The notes below the pieces were generated by a model. It did no database searches. It had not been told where the DNA came from and worked only from the letters and a program-made list of their open reading frames with translations. The translations under genes were made by a program, and so were the position numbers. A stretch of 26,709 bases of DNA from a virus, in the IMG/VR virus record IMGVR_UViG_3300041809_003430, positions 1 through 26,709 of that record; one strand, written 5' to 3'. Position 1 is the first letter of the stretch. Each line of letters starts with the position of its first letter. Shown here in pieces: positions 14,911 through 20,799 of the stretch.

Positions 14911-15279
14911 ATGTCATTTGAAAATTTAGGTCCTCTCGTACAGCAACCATCCTCAACAGACCTCTCGTTTATTGCAGGCACAGGCGGCGTCACAGCAGGA
15001 CAGTTCGTCTATATCAGCGGACCAGGCACGGTTTCCCCAACCACAGGAGCTCAAGAATGGGTAGGCATCGTTAAAGTCGGCGCAGCAGCAGGCAAAATCT
15101 GCACAGTAATGACTGGCAAAGTAAAAGCCAGAATCACAGCCAGCGGCACAATCAACCCAGGCGACCTAGTAATCTCAGCTGCAGGCGGAGTAGGAGTAAC
15201 CAACAACACCCCAACAACCAAACACTGCCTATGCGACACCGGCGCATCTAACGGCGGCCAAGCAATAGTAATTCCCTAA
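14911..15279 (+). CDS. Capsid decoration-like protein
   Basis: A 122-residue product with an ATG one base after the protease-scaffold stop; GGAGGC 11 bases upstream can serve as ribosome binding site. The sequence is almost all Gly/Ala/Thr/Val beta structure (FIAGTGGVTAGQFVYISGPGTVSPTTG, VGIVKVGAAAGKICTVMTGKVKARITASGTINPGDLVISAAGG). This matches the DUF2190/beta-tulip style of phage head decoration proteins placed between scaffold and major capsid genes. It probably binds the outside of the expanded capsid. The assignment rests on composition, strand pattern and position. Confidence 0.75.
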   Translation: MSFENLGPLVQQPSSTDLSFIAGTGGVTAGQFVYISGPGTVSPTTGAQEWVGIVKVGAAAGKICTVMTGKVKARITASGTINPGDLVISAAGGVGVTNNTPTTKHCLCDTGASNGGQAIVIP

Positions 15280-15280
15280 C

Positions 15281-15314
15281 TCCAATCTTTCAAGTTTGGA
15301 CTCGTCAAGTCGAG
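15281..15314 (+). repeat. Hairpin pair upstream of the major capsid gene
   Basis: TCCAATCTTTCAAGTTTGGA (15281-15300) folds as TCCAA/TTGGA, a T-T mismatch, then CT/AG around a small loop. It is followed at once by CTCGTCAAGTCGAG (15301-15314), a second stem CTCG/CGAG. A close relative of the first hairpin follows the capsid gene (16268-16287). Confidence 0.6.
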
Positions 15315-15351
15315 AAAATTCTAAAATAAAAAGTAAAGGAGAAATCAAGAA

Positions 15352-16251
15352 ATGAGTTTTGCACCAGATCAAGTAACAATGGATGATAGTCCAGCCATTC
15401 AATACCCAGAATTGCACCAAAAAATCCTTCAGATGGCAACCAACGCCATGATATTTGCCAAGCTCTTTGTTCCAGACCCAATCATCAAAGGACGCACCCG
15501 AACCTACGTCAAAGAAGCAGGCAACGTAGCAATCGGCATTCAAAGAAAAGGCATCTCAGCACCCGCAGTACTAGACTTCACCCCATTAACAAGCGTCAGC
15601 ATCACCCCTGACACTTACGGCGAAGAAGTCGAAATCCCAATAGAAATGATCACTGACTTCGAACTCGGCGTAGTTGATACTCAAATGATGCGTCTGGCGT
15701 TCCGCACGATGTATCAAATAGAGCTAGACAGCTGGACCGCAATAGATGGCGCGGGGGCAGCGAACGGCAACTCTTTTGCAGGCACGGGAAACACAATCAG
15801 CGTCACAGGCTCAACAATAACTGTCAGCGGCGGCGTAGGTCTTGAAGACCTAAACAAAATGAACCGACTCATAAAACAACACAACTTCATAATGAAGTAC
15901 ATCGCAATCAACCCAATCCAAGAAGAATCCCTGCGCAACTTGCCTTACCCCAACTTGTTCCGCGAAGTCACCAACCCGCTGACCAATGAAGTTGAACAAA
16001 AACTCGGCATATGGACACTGCTCGTCAGCAATCTTGTTCCCGCAGGCACAGTTTACGGCATCAGCGACGGCCAAAACCCAAACAACAACTACGCACCCAT
16101 GGGTTTCATGGTAACCAAACAAGAAATCACAACCGACATCGACATCCAGAAACGGCTTCGCAAAATTATCCCGTTCACAAGCTACCGCAAAACACCCTAC
16201 GTGGCAAATGGCTTCTGCGTATGCAAATCCACGGGCTACTCAACCAGTTAA
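15352..16251 (+). CDS. Major capsid protein (HK97 fold)
   Basis: A 299-residue product with AAAGGAG about 10 bases before ATG 15352. An N-terminal arm (DSPAIQYPELHQKILQMATNAMIFAKLFVPD) leads to an E-loop-like strand pair (GRTRTYVKEAGNVAIGIQRKG). The spine-helix region EVEIPIEMITDFELGVVDTQMMRLAFRTMYQIELDSWTAIDGA follows, then a P-domain and A-domain (GLEDLNKMNRLIKQHNFIMKYIAINPIQEESLRNLP). The C-terminus is compact (IDIQKRLRKIIPFTSYRKTPYVANGFCVCKST). The pattern matches phage major capsid proteins of the encapsulin/HK97 type. It lies after protease, scaffold and decoration genes and is bracketed by related hairpins, which may set its high expression. Confidence 0.93.
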   Translation: MSFAPDQVTMDDSPAIQYPELHQKILQMATNAMIFAKLFVPDPIIKGRTRTYVKEAGNVAIGIQRKGISAPAVLDFTPLTSVSITPDTYGEEVEIPIEMITDFELGVVDTQMMRLAFRTMYQIELDSWTAIDGAGAANGNSFAGTGNTISVTGSTITVSGGVGLEDLNKMNRLIKQHNFIMKYIAINPIQEESLRNLPYPNLFREVTNPLTNEVEQKLGIWTLLVSNLVPAGTVYGISDGQNPNNNYAPMGFMVTKQEITTDIDIQKRLRKIIPFTSYRKTPYVANGFCVCKSTGYSTS

Positions 16252-16267
16252 ACGATTATTTGTTTGC

Positions 16268-16304
16268 TCCAGTCTTTTGAGTCTGGAACCGTAAAGCCGG
16301 CTTC
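16268..16304 (+). repeat. Hairpin downstream of the major capsid gene, related to the upstream one
   Basis: TCCAGTCTTTTGAGTCTGGA (16268-16287) folds as TCCAG/CTGGA, a T-T mismatch, then CT/AG. It differs from the copy at 15281 at four positions, and those in the stem (A-T for G-C) keep the pairing. The palindrome AAGCCGGCTT (16295-16304) follows, as a second stem follows the upstream copy. Confidence 0.6.
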
Positions 16305-16331
16305 AAATTAACCAATTCACGGAGACTTTTC

Positions 16332-16793
16332 ATGTCAACTTATCCAGCTTTCACTTCGCTAGAGGAAGTTATTGGCTTTCTAAATGCGACGGGACCTGAT
16401 GGAAACAGCAATTATCTTGTTTACGGTCTTTCTGTTTCAAGCAACAGCGTCCAAGCATACGTTAACTATGCGAACACTTTCATAGGCAGCTTTGCGCCCA
16501 GCGTAGCATCGACGGATCCGCGTTACCTGTTTGCGAAGTTAGCCGCACTTGACCTTGCATGCATGGCCGTTTTAGTTGCCGCGAGCGGCGGGATGCTGTT
16601 GGGCGCGGCAGATTACAAGCTGGGCGATTTATTTGTAACTAAGGGCACGGTTGGAAAATTCTCGTTTGAAAGTGCAGTGCAAAGCTTCCAAGACAGTTTT
16701 ACCCGAAATATGGCGAATCTTTCAACTGGAGCAGTAAGCGCTCAAGCTCGCCTAGGAAATGAAGTTCCACATTACAGGGGACGGTGGCGTTAG
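16332..16793 (+). CDS. Head-tail connector (adaptor) protein
   Basis: A 153-residue product with GGAG (16321-16324) before ATG 16332. It is mostly helical: TSLEEVIGFLN, then NSVQAYVNYANTFIGSF, then the long hydrophobic helix YLFAKLAALDLACMAVLVAAS, with a basic end (HYRGRWR). This plan fits gp6/gp15-type adaptors, small helical bundles that dock on the portal. The position directly after the major capsid gene is the standard one. No specific family can be claimed from sequence alone. Confidence 0.65.
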   Translation: MSTYPAFTSLEEVIGFLNATGPDGNSNYLVYGLSVSSNSVQAYVNYANTFIGSFAPSVASTDPRYLFAKLAALDLACMAVLVAASGGMLLGAADYKLGDLFVTKGTVGKFSFESAVQSFQDSFTRNMANLSTGAVSAQARLGNEVPHYRGRWR

Positions 16794-16795
16794 GA

Positions 16796-16903
16796 ATGGC
16801 AAAGCGAAAACTGAGGCTTCTGCTTATCCCCCTTGCTATAGCGCTTTTCGTGATAGGTTGGCTTCTTTATTATTTCGGTAATAGAAAACGGAGGAAAACT
16901 TAG
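16796..16903 (+). CDS. Small single-pass membrane protein, 35 residues
   Basis: ATG 16796 overlaps the upstream stop region (GTTAGGAATGG). A basic N-terminus (MAKRKLR), one strong transmembrane helix (LLLIPLAIALFVIGWLLYYF) and a basic end (GNRKRRKT). Its last codons contain the ACGGAGGA ribosome binding site of the next gene, so the two are coupled. A membrane protein within the head-tail joining genes is unexpected; it could be a small lysis or envelope protein. Function unknown. Confidence 0.7.
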   Translation: MAKRKLRLLLIPLAIALFVIGWLLYYFGNRKRRKT

Positions 16904-17341
16904 ACGTCGACTAATCAAGCCTTAACGGTTTCTGAGTCGCTGCAGGAAAATTGGAGCCTATCAAATCCGTTGGCTGCTGCGAATATTTTGTGGCCTACGA
17001 CTCGTATGGATGCAATTGGGATTACTCAGGGAAAAGGACCCTTGCAAGTAGCCGTCTACAACGCAAGCCCAAGCAAGCAAGTTGACGCCCTTAGCCGCGA
17101 ATGCTATCTAGTTACTGAAAAACTTGTCGTCGACATAATTGTTGTTAACGCAAGCCAAAGCACAGCTGATTTAGCGACTGCAGAATCCACTTTGGAGGCA
17201 TTGCAGGCTGAAGTCACTCGTATTATTCACTTGCAAGACCCAAACTACGTGGTAACCGGAGAGCCGATTCACAGTAACGCAACTGAAGTGACCCGCGTTA
17301 TGATCAACGTTGACGCCGTTTACTTCAGCATTTCAAGTTAG
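16904..17341 (+). CDS. Neck/tail-completion protein with probable ACG start
   Basis: 145 residues if read from ACG 16904, directly after the upstream TAG and 9 bases after GGAGG (16890-16894). The frame is closed before that by the TAG, and the next standard start in frame is TTG 16970 with no ribosome binding site. The residues between (TSTNQALTVSESLQENWSLSNPL) look like genuine protein, and SESLQENWSLSNPLAAANILW resembles the opening of tail-completion proteins. The rest is alpha/beta (LSRECYLVTEKLVVDIIVV, STLEALQAEVTRIIHLQD, VTRVMINVDAVYFSISS). Neighbouring junctions use TAGATG, so TAGACG looks like the same junction with T to C. Confidence 0.7.
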   Translation, partial: TSTNQALTVSESLQENWSLSNPLAAANILWPTTRMDAIGITQGKGPLQVAVYNASPSKQVDALSRECYLVTEKLVVDIIVVNASQSTADLATAESTLEALQAEVTRIIHLQDPNYVVTGEPIHSNATEVTRVMINVDAVYFSISS

Positions 17342-17357
17342 TGGGCAGGTGAAGTAA

Positions 17358-17477
17358 ATGGCAGAACAAAAAAGGGCGGCAAACCAAAAGTTTAAGACAA
17401 AATTTAGCACTTGGGTTGTGACTTACAAAAACGGCTCTCAGGTTTTGGTAGAGCACAGGGTAACGAAAATAGCTTAG
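17358..17477 (+). CDS. Small basic hypothetical protein, 39 residues
   Basis: ATG 17358 follows CAGGTGAAG at good spacing. The product (MAEQKRAANQKFKTKFSTW, then VVTYKNGSQVLVEHRVTKIA) is basic, with a predicted beta hairpin in the second half. No family is recognised. It is tightly packed between two neck genes and has the normal initiation signals of its neighbours. Confidence 0.65.
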   Translation: MAEQKRAANQKFKTKFSTWVVTYKNGSQVLVEHRVTKIA

Positions 17478-17499
17478 ACCGACACTAAGGTGAAAAAGT

Positions 17500-17862
17500 A
17501 CGAGCATTTCTATTCAGGTCAATTTATCAAATTTCGACGCGCTGAGCAGCTGCTTTGAATGCCTCTGTGAGCAGTACCCGGAAGCTGTCAGGCAGGCAAT
17601 GATGAATGTCGCTCAGGATATTTTGGCTACGGCAAACACGTTAGTTCCCGTTAGAACTGGATATTTGAAAAGTACAATAGCAATCGAGCAACCCAGCAAT
17701 TTTCAAATTAAACTAAAGGCTACAGCGCCCTATGCATATTATGTTGAGTTTGGAACAAAGAAAATGTCTGCACGGCTATTCCTAACAAACTCAGTCAATC
17801 AACATCTTAGCGAATTAGCACCTGAGATTGAGCAGCAAATCAAAGATTTACTTCAAGGTTAA
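17500..17862 (+). CDS. HK97 gp10-like neck protein with probable ACG start
   Basis: 120 residues if read from ACG 17500, which lies 6 bases after GGTGA (17489-17493). The frame is closed by TGA at 17491 and the first ATG (17599) is 33 codons in, with no ribosome binding site. Replacing ACG by ATG would give an ordinary start (M-S-I-S-I-Q-V-N-L). The body has the gp10 signature: AQDILATANTLVPVRTGYLKSTIAI, then APYAYYVEFGTKKMSARLFLTNSV. Family members plug or complete the neck between head and tail. This is the second ACG at a start position within 600 bases. Confidence 0.8.
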   Translation, partial: TSISIQVNLSNFDALSSCFECLCEQYPEAVRQAMMNVAQDILATANTLVPVRTGYLKSTIAIEQPSNFQIKLKATAPYAYYVEFGTKKMSARLFLTNSVNQHLSELAPEIEQQIKDLLQG

Positions 17863-17898
17863 CGGTTTTAAGTAACCATTGTAATCGAGGTGAAAAAT

Positions 17899-18321
17899 AT
17901 GAGTTTAGCAACTACGCCAGTTCTAAGTCGGAATGCAGTTGTCCAGGTGGGCGGAGCGGCAATCGGTTTTCTCACGGACTTCACTATGGATGTCAAAGCA
18001 GAAATGATTAAGGAATACGTTTGCGCATCTGGTGGCTCTCCATCGCCAGCTTTCACGGCAAGCGGCAACCAATCCTACACGTTCAAAGCTTCAGCACTTT
18101 ATGTCCCTGCAAACTATGCAGCACTACTAACAGATGTTCTCAACGGCACTTTGGTGACGGTTATTTGGGGTCCACAAGGAACCTCTACGGGATCCGGAAC
18201 ACCAAAAATCACTTTGAGCAACGTTGTCTTAACAGCTTACAGTGTGAAAAACGGACAGAAAGGCACAATCGCAAACGACATCAGCGGTGAAGCACAAAGC
18301 GTAGCCACAAGCACTTTCTAG
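17899..18321 (+). CDS. Tail tube (major tail) protein
   Basis: A 140-residue product from ATG 17899, 6 bases after GAGGTGA; GTG 17890 is in frame but overlaps that site. Beta-rich with the pattern of tail-tube proteins: VLSRNAVVQVGGAAIGFLTDFTMDVKAEMIKEYVC, then SYTFKASALYVPANYAALLTDVLNGTLVTVIW, then KITLSNVVLTAYSVKNGQKGTIANDISGEAQS. The alternation of strands with one central helix and the position between the gp10-like gene and the tail-assembly chaperone support a hexameric tube subunit. It is short for the family. An oligo-T end follows. Confidence 0.82.
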   Translation: MSLATTPVLSRNAVVQVGGAAIGFLTDFTMDVKAEMIKEYVCASGGSPSPAFTASGNQSYTFKASALYVPANYAALLTDVLNGTLVTVIWGPQGTSTGSGTPKITLSNVVLTAYSVKNGQKGTIANDISGEAQSVATSTF

Positions 18322-18323
18322 TA

Positions 18324-18356
18324 CCTTTTCCTTCTCTTTGTTTTTTCAATTTTCTT
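18324..18356 (+). terminator. Pyrimidine/oligo-T tract after the tail tube gene
   Basis: A T-rich tract with TTTTTT and several shorter T runs lies between the tail tube and the chaperone genes. It could end part of the transcription and raise tube over chaperone levels. Confidence 0.4.
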
Positions 18357-18391
18357 ATCCAAAAATTAGAAATTATTAATGAGGTGATTTG

Positions 18392-18844
18392 ATGAGTGAA
18401 GAAAAATTTGATAGTGAAGGTTTCGAGAAACTTAAAGCCGCATTCAACGAGTACGAGGCTGAGCAGAAGGAGCGTTTCAAAAACTTCAGCGTAACCTTGC
18501 TTAAGAATAGTAAGGTTCCGCAAGAAGCGAATGTGCCTGGCGCCGGATGGGTCAAATTCGTATTGCTAACCCATAACGAGCTGAGCGATTTAGCCAAATT
18601 TTACAAGGATGATCAGCGCGAATTCGAACTGCAGGCACTTCTAAAGATGATGAAGCCATGCTACCCAGACTTAATAGAAAAGGACCTGCGCGATGCCCCA
18701 TGGGACCTTGTTCGTGCCCTAGAGAAGGCTTTGCTTAATGAGGGTTTTTTACCGCGAATGGTGAGGCGGTCAATGACTGGATCTACTGGAGCAGCGAAGC
18801 CCAACGGATCGCAGCCGTCATCAACCTCTACCACTACACTTTAG
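18392..18844 (+). CDS. Tail assembly chaperone, short (gpG-like) form
   Basis: A 150-residue product from ATG 18392 with GAGGTGAT upstream. An acidic-basic helical N-terminus (EEKFDSEGFEKLKAAFNEYEAEQKERFKNF) is followed by a conserved-looking core (ELSDLAKFYKDDQREFELQALLKMMKPCYPDLIEKDLRDAPWDLVRALEKALLNEGFLPR). After the slippery site the short form ends in a low-complexity Ser/Thr tail (TGSTGAAKPNGSQPSSTSTTTL). Tail chaperones bind the tape measure during tail assembly and leave the virion. The gene sits between tube and tape measure as in lambda G/T. Confidence 0.85.
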   Translation: MSEEKFDSEGFEKLKAAFNEYEAEQKERFKNFSVTLLKNSKVPQEANVPGAGWVKFVLLTHNELSDLAKFYKDDQREFELQALLKMMKPCYPDLIEKDLRDAPWDLVRALEKALLNEGFLPRMVRRSMTGSTGAAKPNGSQPSSTSTTTL

Positions 18845-18927
18845 AGTATGCGGCAAGCTTAACGAATTTTCAACTGGAATTTTTAATCCAATCAGCAGTG
18901 TGGTTTAAAAAATTGTCAGAAGGCTAA
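18392..18927 (+). CDS. Tail assembly chaperone, -1 frameshifted long (gpGT-like) form
   Basis: The short form and a -1 extension overlap at U_UUU_UUA (18745-18751). Slipping there and continuing at ACC (18751) yields TANGEAVNDWIYWSSEAQRI, then AAVINLYHYTLEYAASLTNFQLEFLIQSAVWFKKLSEG and a stop at 18925-18927. The extension has no start or ribosome binding site of its own. It ends 3 bases before the tape-measure start and has the aromatic helical character of T domains. The product would be 178 residues (120 shared plus 58 unique). The T domain recruits tube subunits to the tape measure. Confidence 0.85.
18745..18751 (+). other. T_TTT_TTA slippery heptamer
   Basis: The in-frame codons are GGT TTT TTA, so the heptamer has exactly the X_XXY_YYZ phase, the same sequence as the HIV-1 gag-pol site. 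The downstream segment is GC-richer (CCGCG, GGTGAGGCGG) and could fold to stimulate slipping, but no clear pseudoknot was worked out. Confidence 0.85.
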
Positions 18928-18930
18928 ATT

Positions 18931-20403
18931 GTGAGTGGAGCTCCTGCAGAAATAGACATTGTTGCAACTGACGATGCTTCGGATGTTTTCCAAGAGGTCA
19001 GCAGCAACTTTACCGATATGAGCAGCAATGTCAGCGAAGCTTCCGACTCAATGAGCACCGATGTGTCAGATAGCATGCAATGCACTGCAGGCAGCGTCAC
19101 CAGCATGACGACTACTGTTCAGGCTGATACTGTTCAGCTGCAGGATTCTTTCAATCAAGCGGCAGATTCAGCTCAGATAAGCATGAATCAAGTTATAGTC
19201 AGCACCCAACAGGCGGGAGAAGCGACTGAGGCTTCAAGCAGCAGCTTTAGCAAAAATGCACTGCAGATGAACACGATGGCCATGAGCGGCGCCATGCTCT
19301 ATATGAGCGTAAACAACATTGAGAACGCCCAGACTTCACTTGCCAGGGCAAACTTAACTGAGGAGAAAGCTGCAAACTCCGTGACTTTAGCTCAGCAAGC
19401 ATACAATAAAGCCGTCGCAGAATATGGTCCCACAAGCTTGCAGGCACAGGATGCACAGAATAAACTGGCTTTAGCAGAGCAAACTCAGTCAGTTGATCAG
19501 GAACGGGTTTCAGAGGCGCAGAGAAACTATAACAGTACTTTGATAATGTCTGCGTTAACGGTTATTCCCAGTGTCGTCGGTATCATGACGACGTTGAATA
19601 GTCTGAGGGAAGCTGGGACACTTGGCACAATCGCTAGTACAGCGGCTACTGATGCACAGTCCGCTGCACAGTGGATTCAGGTTGGCGCCACAGAAGCAGC
19701 GACAGGTGCCATGGGCTTATTTGATGCGGTCTGCGACGCTAACCCGATTATGCTGGTCGTGTTGGCAGTTACGGCGTTAGCTGCCATATTTTATGAGGCT
19801 TATGAGCACTGCAAACCCTTCCGCGACGTTATGAATGACTTGGGGCACGTGATCGGCGGAGCCCTTCTTAGTGCTTTCAATGATTTGAAGAGTGCAGGAG
19901 ATGCCCTGTGGACTGGGCTTAACTGGGCTTACACAACAATTCTTTTGCCGGTGGCTAACTTTTTCAAGGAAATTCTTGTTGCAGATTTGCAAGTTGCGTT
20001 GATTCCAGTGAAGGCTTTTGAAACGGCGATTAATGCTGTTGCAAACGCTGTAAAGCCTCTTAGCGGCTTGATTGGCGACTTGGGTTCAGCCCTTAGCCAC
20101 CTATGTTTTGCGCATGCGGCTCCAGCTGCAGAAGAATTCAACAAGCAGGTTACTCAGAGCATCGCGCTTAGCGATCAACTCGCTCATAAAACCAACACGC
20201 TTGGCAACAGCCTTCAGGGTCTAGCTGGCAACGTTAATGTCAAGGGCGGTTCTGGAACAAGCAACGTGAATATCTCTTCGCCAAACATCACAATTAACGG
20301 CGGCATTACAGGGTCAGCTTCGCTCAAGCAAACACGAGATGCAGTCAACAAAGGCATCTGCGACGCTATGTACAAGAAAGGACTAATGAATAAGGTGCTT
20401 TAG
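18931..20403 (+). CDS. Tape measure protein
   Basis: A 490-residue product from GTG 18931, 3 bases after the long chaperone form. The N-terminus (ATDDASDVFQEVSSNFTDMSSNVSEASDSMSTDVSDSM) has the S-x3-F-x2-M repeats of tape measures. A helical coiled segment with alternating Ala/Gln follows (TEEKAANSVTLAQQAYNKAVAEYG, LALAEQTQSVDQERVSEAQRNYN), then two hydrophobic segments (STLIMSALTVIPSVVGIMTTL; PIMLVVLAVTALAAIFYEAY) that could insert in the host membrane during ejection. A Gly/Asn-rich end follows. At about 1.5 angstrom per residue it would set a tail of roughly 70 nm. Confidence 0.9.
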   Translation: MSGAPAEIDIVATDDASDVFQEVSSNFTDMSSNVSEASDSMSTDVSDSMQCTAGSVTSMTTTVQADTVQLQDSFNQAADSAQISMNQVIVSTQQAGEATEASSSSFSKNALQMNTMAMSGAMLYMSVNNIENAQTSLARANLTEEKAANSVTLAQQAYNKAVAEYGPTSLQAQDAQNKLALAEQTQSVDQERVSEAQRNYNSTLIMSALTVIPSVVGIMTTLNSLREAGTLGTIASTAATDAQSAAQWIQVGATEAATGAMGLFDAVCDANPIMLVVLAVTALAAIFYEAYEHCKPFRDVMNDLGHVIGGALLSAFNDLKSAGDALWTGLNWAYTTILLPVANFFKEILVADLQVALIPVKAFETAINAVANAVKPLSGLIGDLGSALSHLCFAHAAPAAEEFNKQVTQSIALSDQLAHKTNTLGNSLQGLAGNVNVKGGSGTSNVNISSPNITINGGITGSASLKQTRDAVNKGICDAMYKKGLMNKVL

Positions 20404-20799
20404 ATGAGCTGGCAGATAACTCAAGGATCCACAACGGTTACTTTGCCCTTGGCGCCACAAACAGTAACCGATGAAGCGCCCACCGTCGACGACACAACGA
20501 TTACCGTTCCCGAGCAAGAGCCCGTTTTAGTTTCTATCGGCAGCGACATTCGGCAGTTAACTTTGGAGGGCGTTCTTAACGTTTCAGGCCAGAACATGGC
20601 TTATTTGGATACCAATTATGTTACGCCTCTGCTTGGTTTTCGAGGTTTAGTTTGCACATTATCAACGCCCCGATCCAGCCTCAACAGCACCTGGAAGCTG
20701 GATAAGGCAACGTTCATACAAACCAAAGATTACGCAAACAATCCTGTACTAAAATTTACTTTGATCTTTAAGCATGCAGCGTCCTACGTGAATCTCTAA
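20404..20799 (+). CDS. Distal tail-like protein
   Basis: A 131-residue product; the ATG directly follows the tape-measure stop (TAGATG), with AAGGTG upstream. It is beta-rich (WQITQGSTTVTLPLAPQTVTDEAPTVDDTTITVPEQEPVLVSIGSDIRQLTLEGVLNVSG, then TWKLDKATFIQTKDYANNPVLKFTLIFKHA). This is the Dit-style N-terminal fold that forms the ring at the tail tip. It is much shorter than classical Dit proteins, so only the ring domain may be present. The stop overlaps the next start (TAATG). The position between tape measure and hub is decisive for the call. Confidence 0.7.
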   Translation: MSWQITQGSTTVTLPLAPQTVTDEAPTVDDTTITVPEQEPVLVSIGSDIRQLTLEGVLNVSGQNMAYLDTNYVTPLLGFRGLVCTLSTPRSSLNSTWKLDKATFIQTKDYANNPVLKFTLIFKHAASYVNL

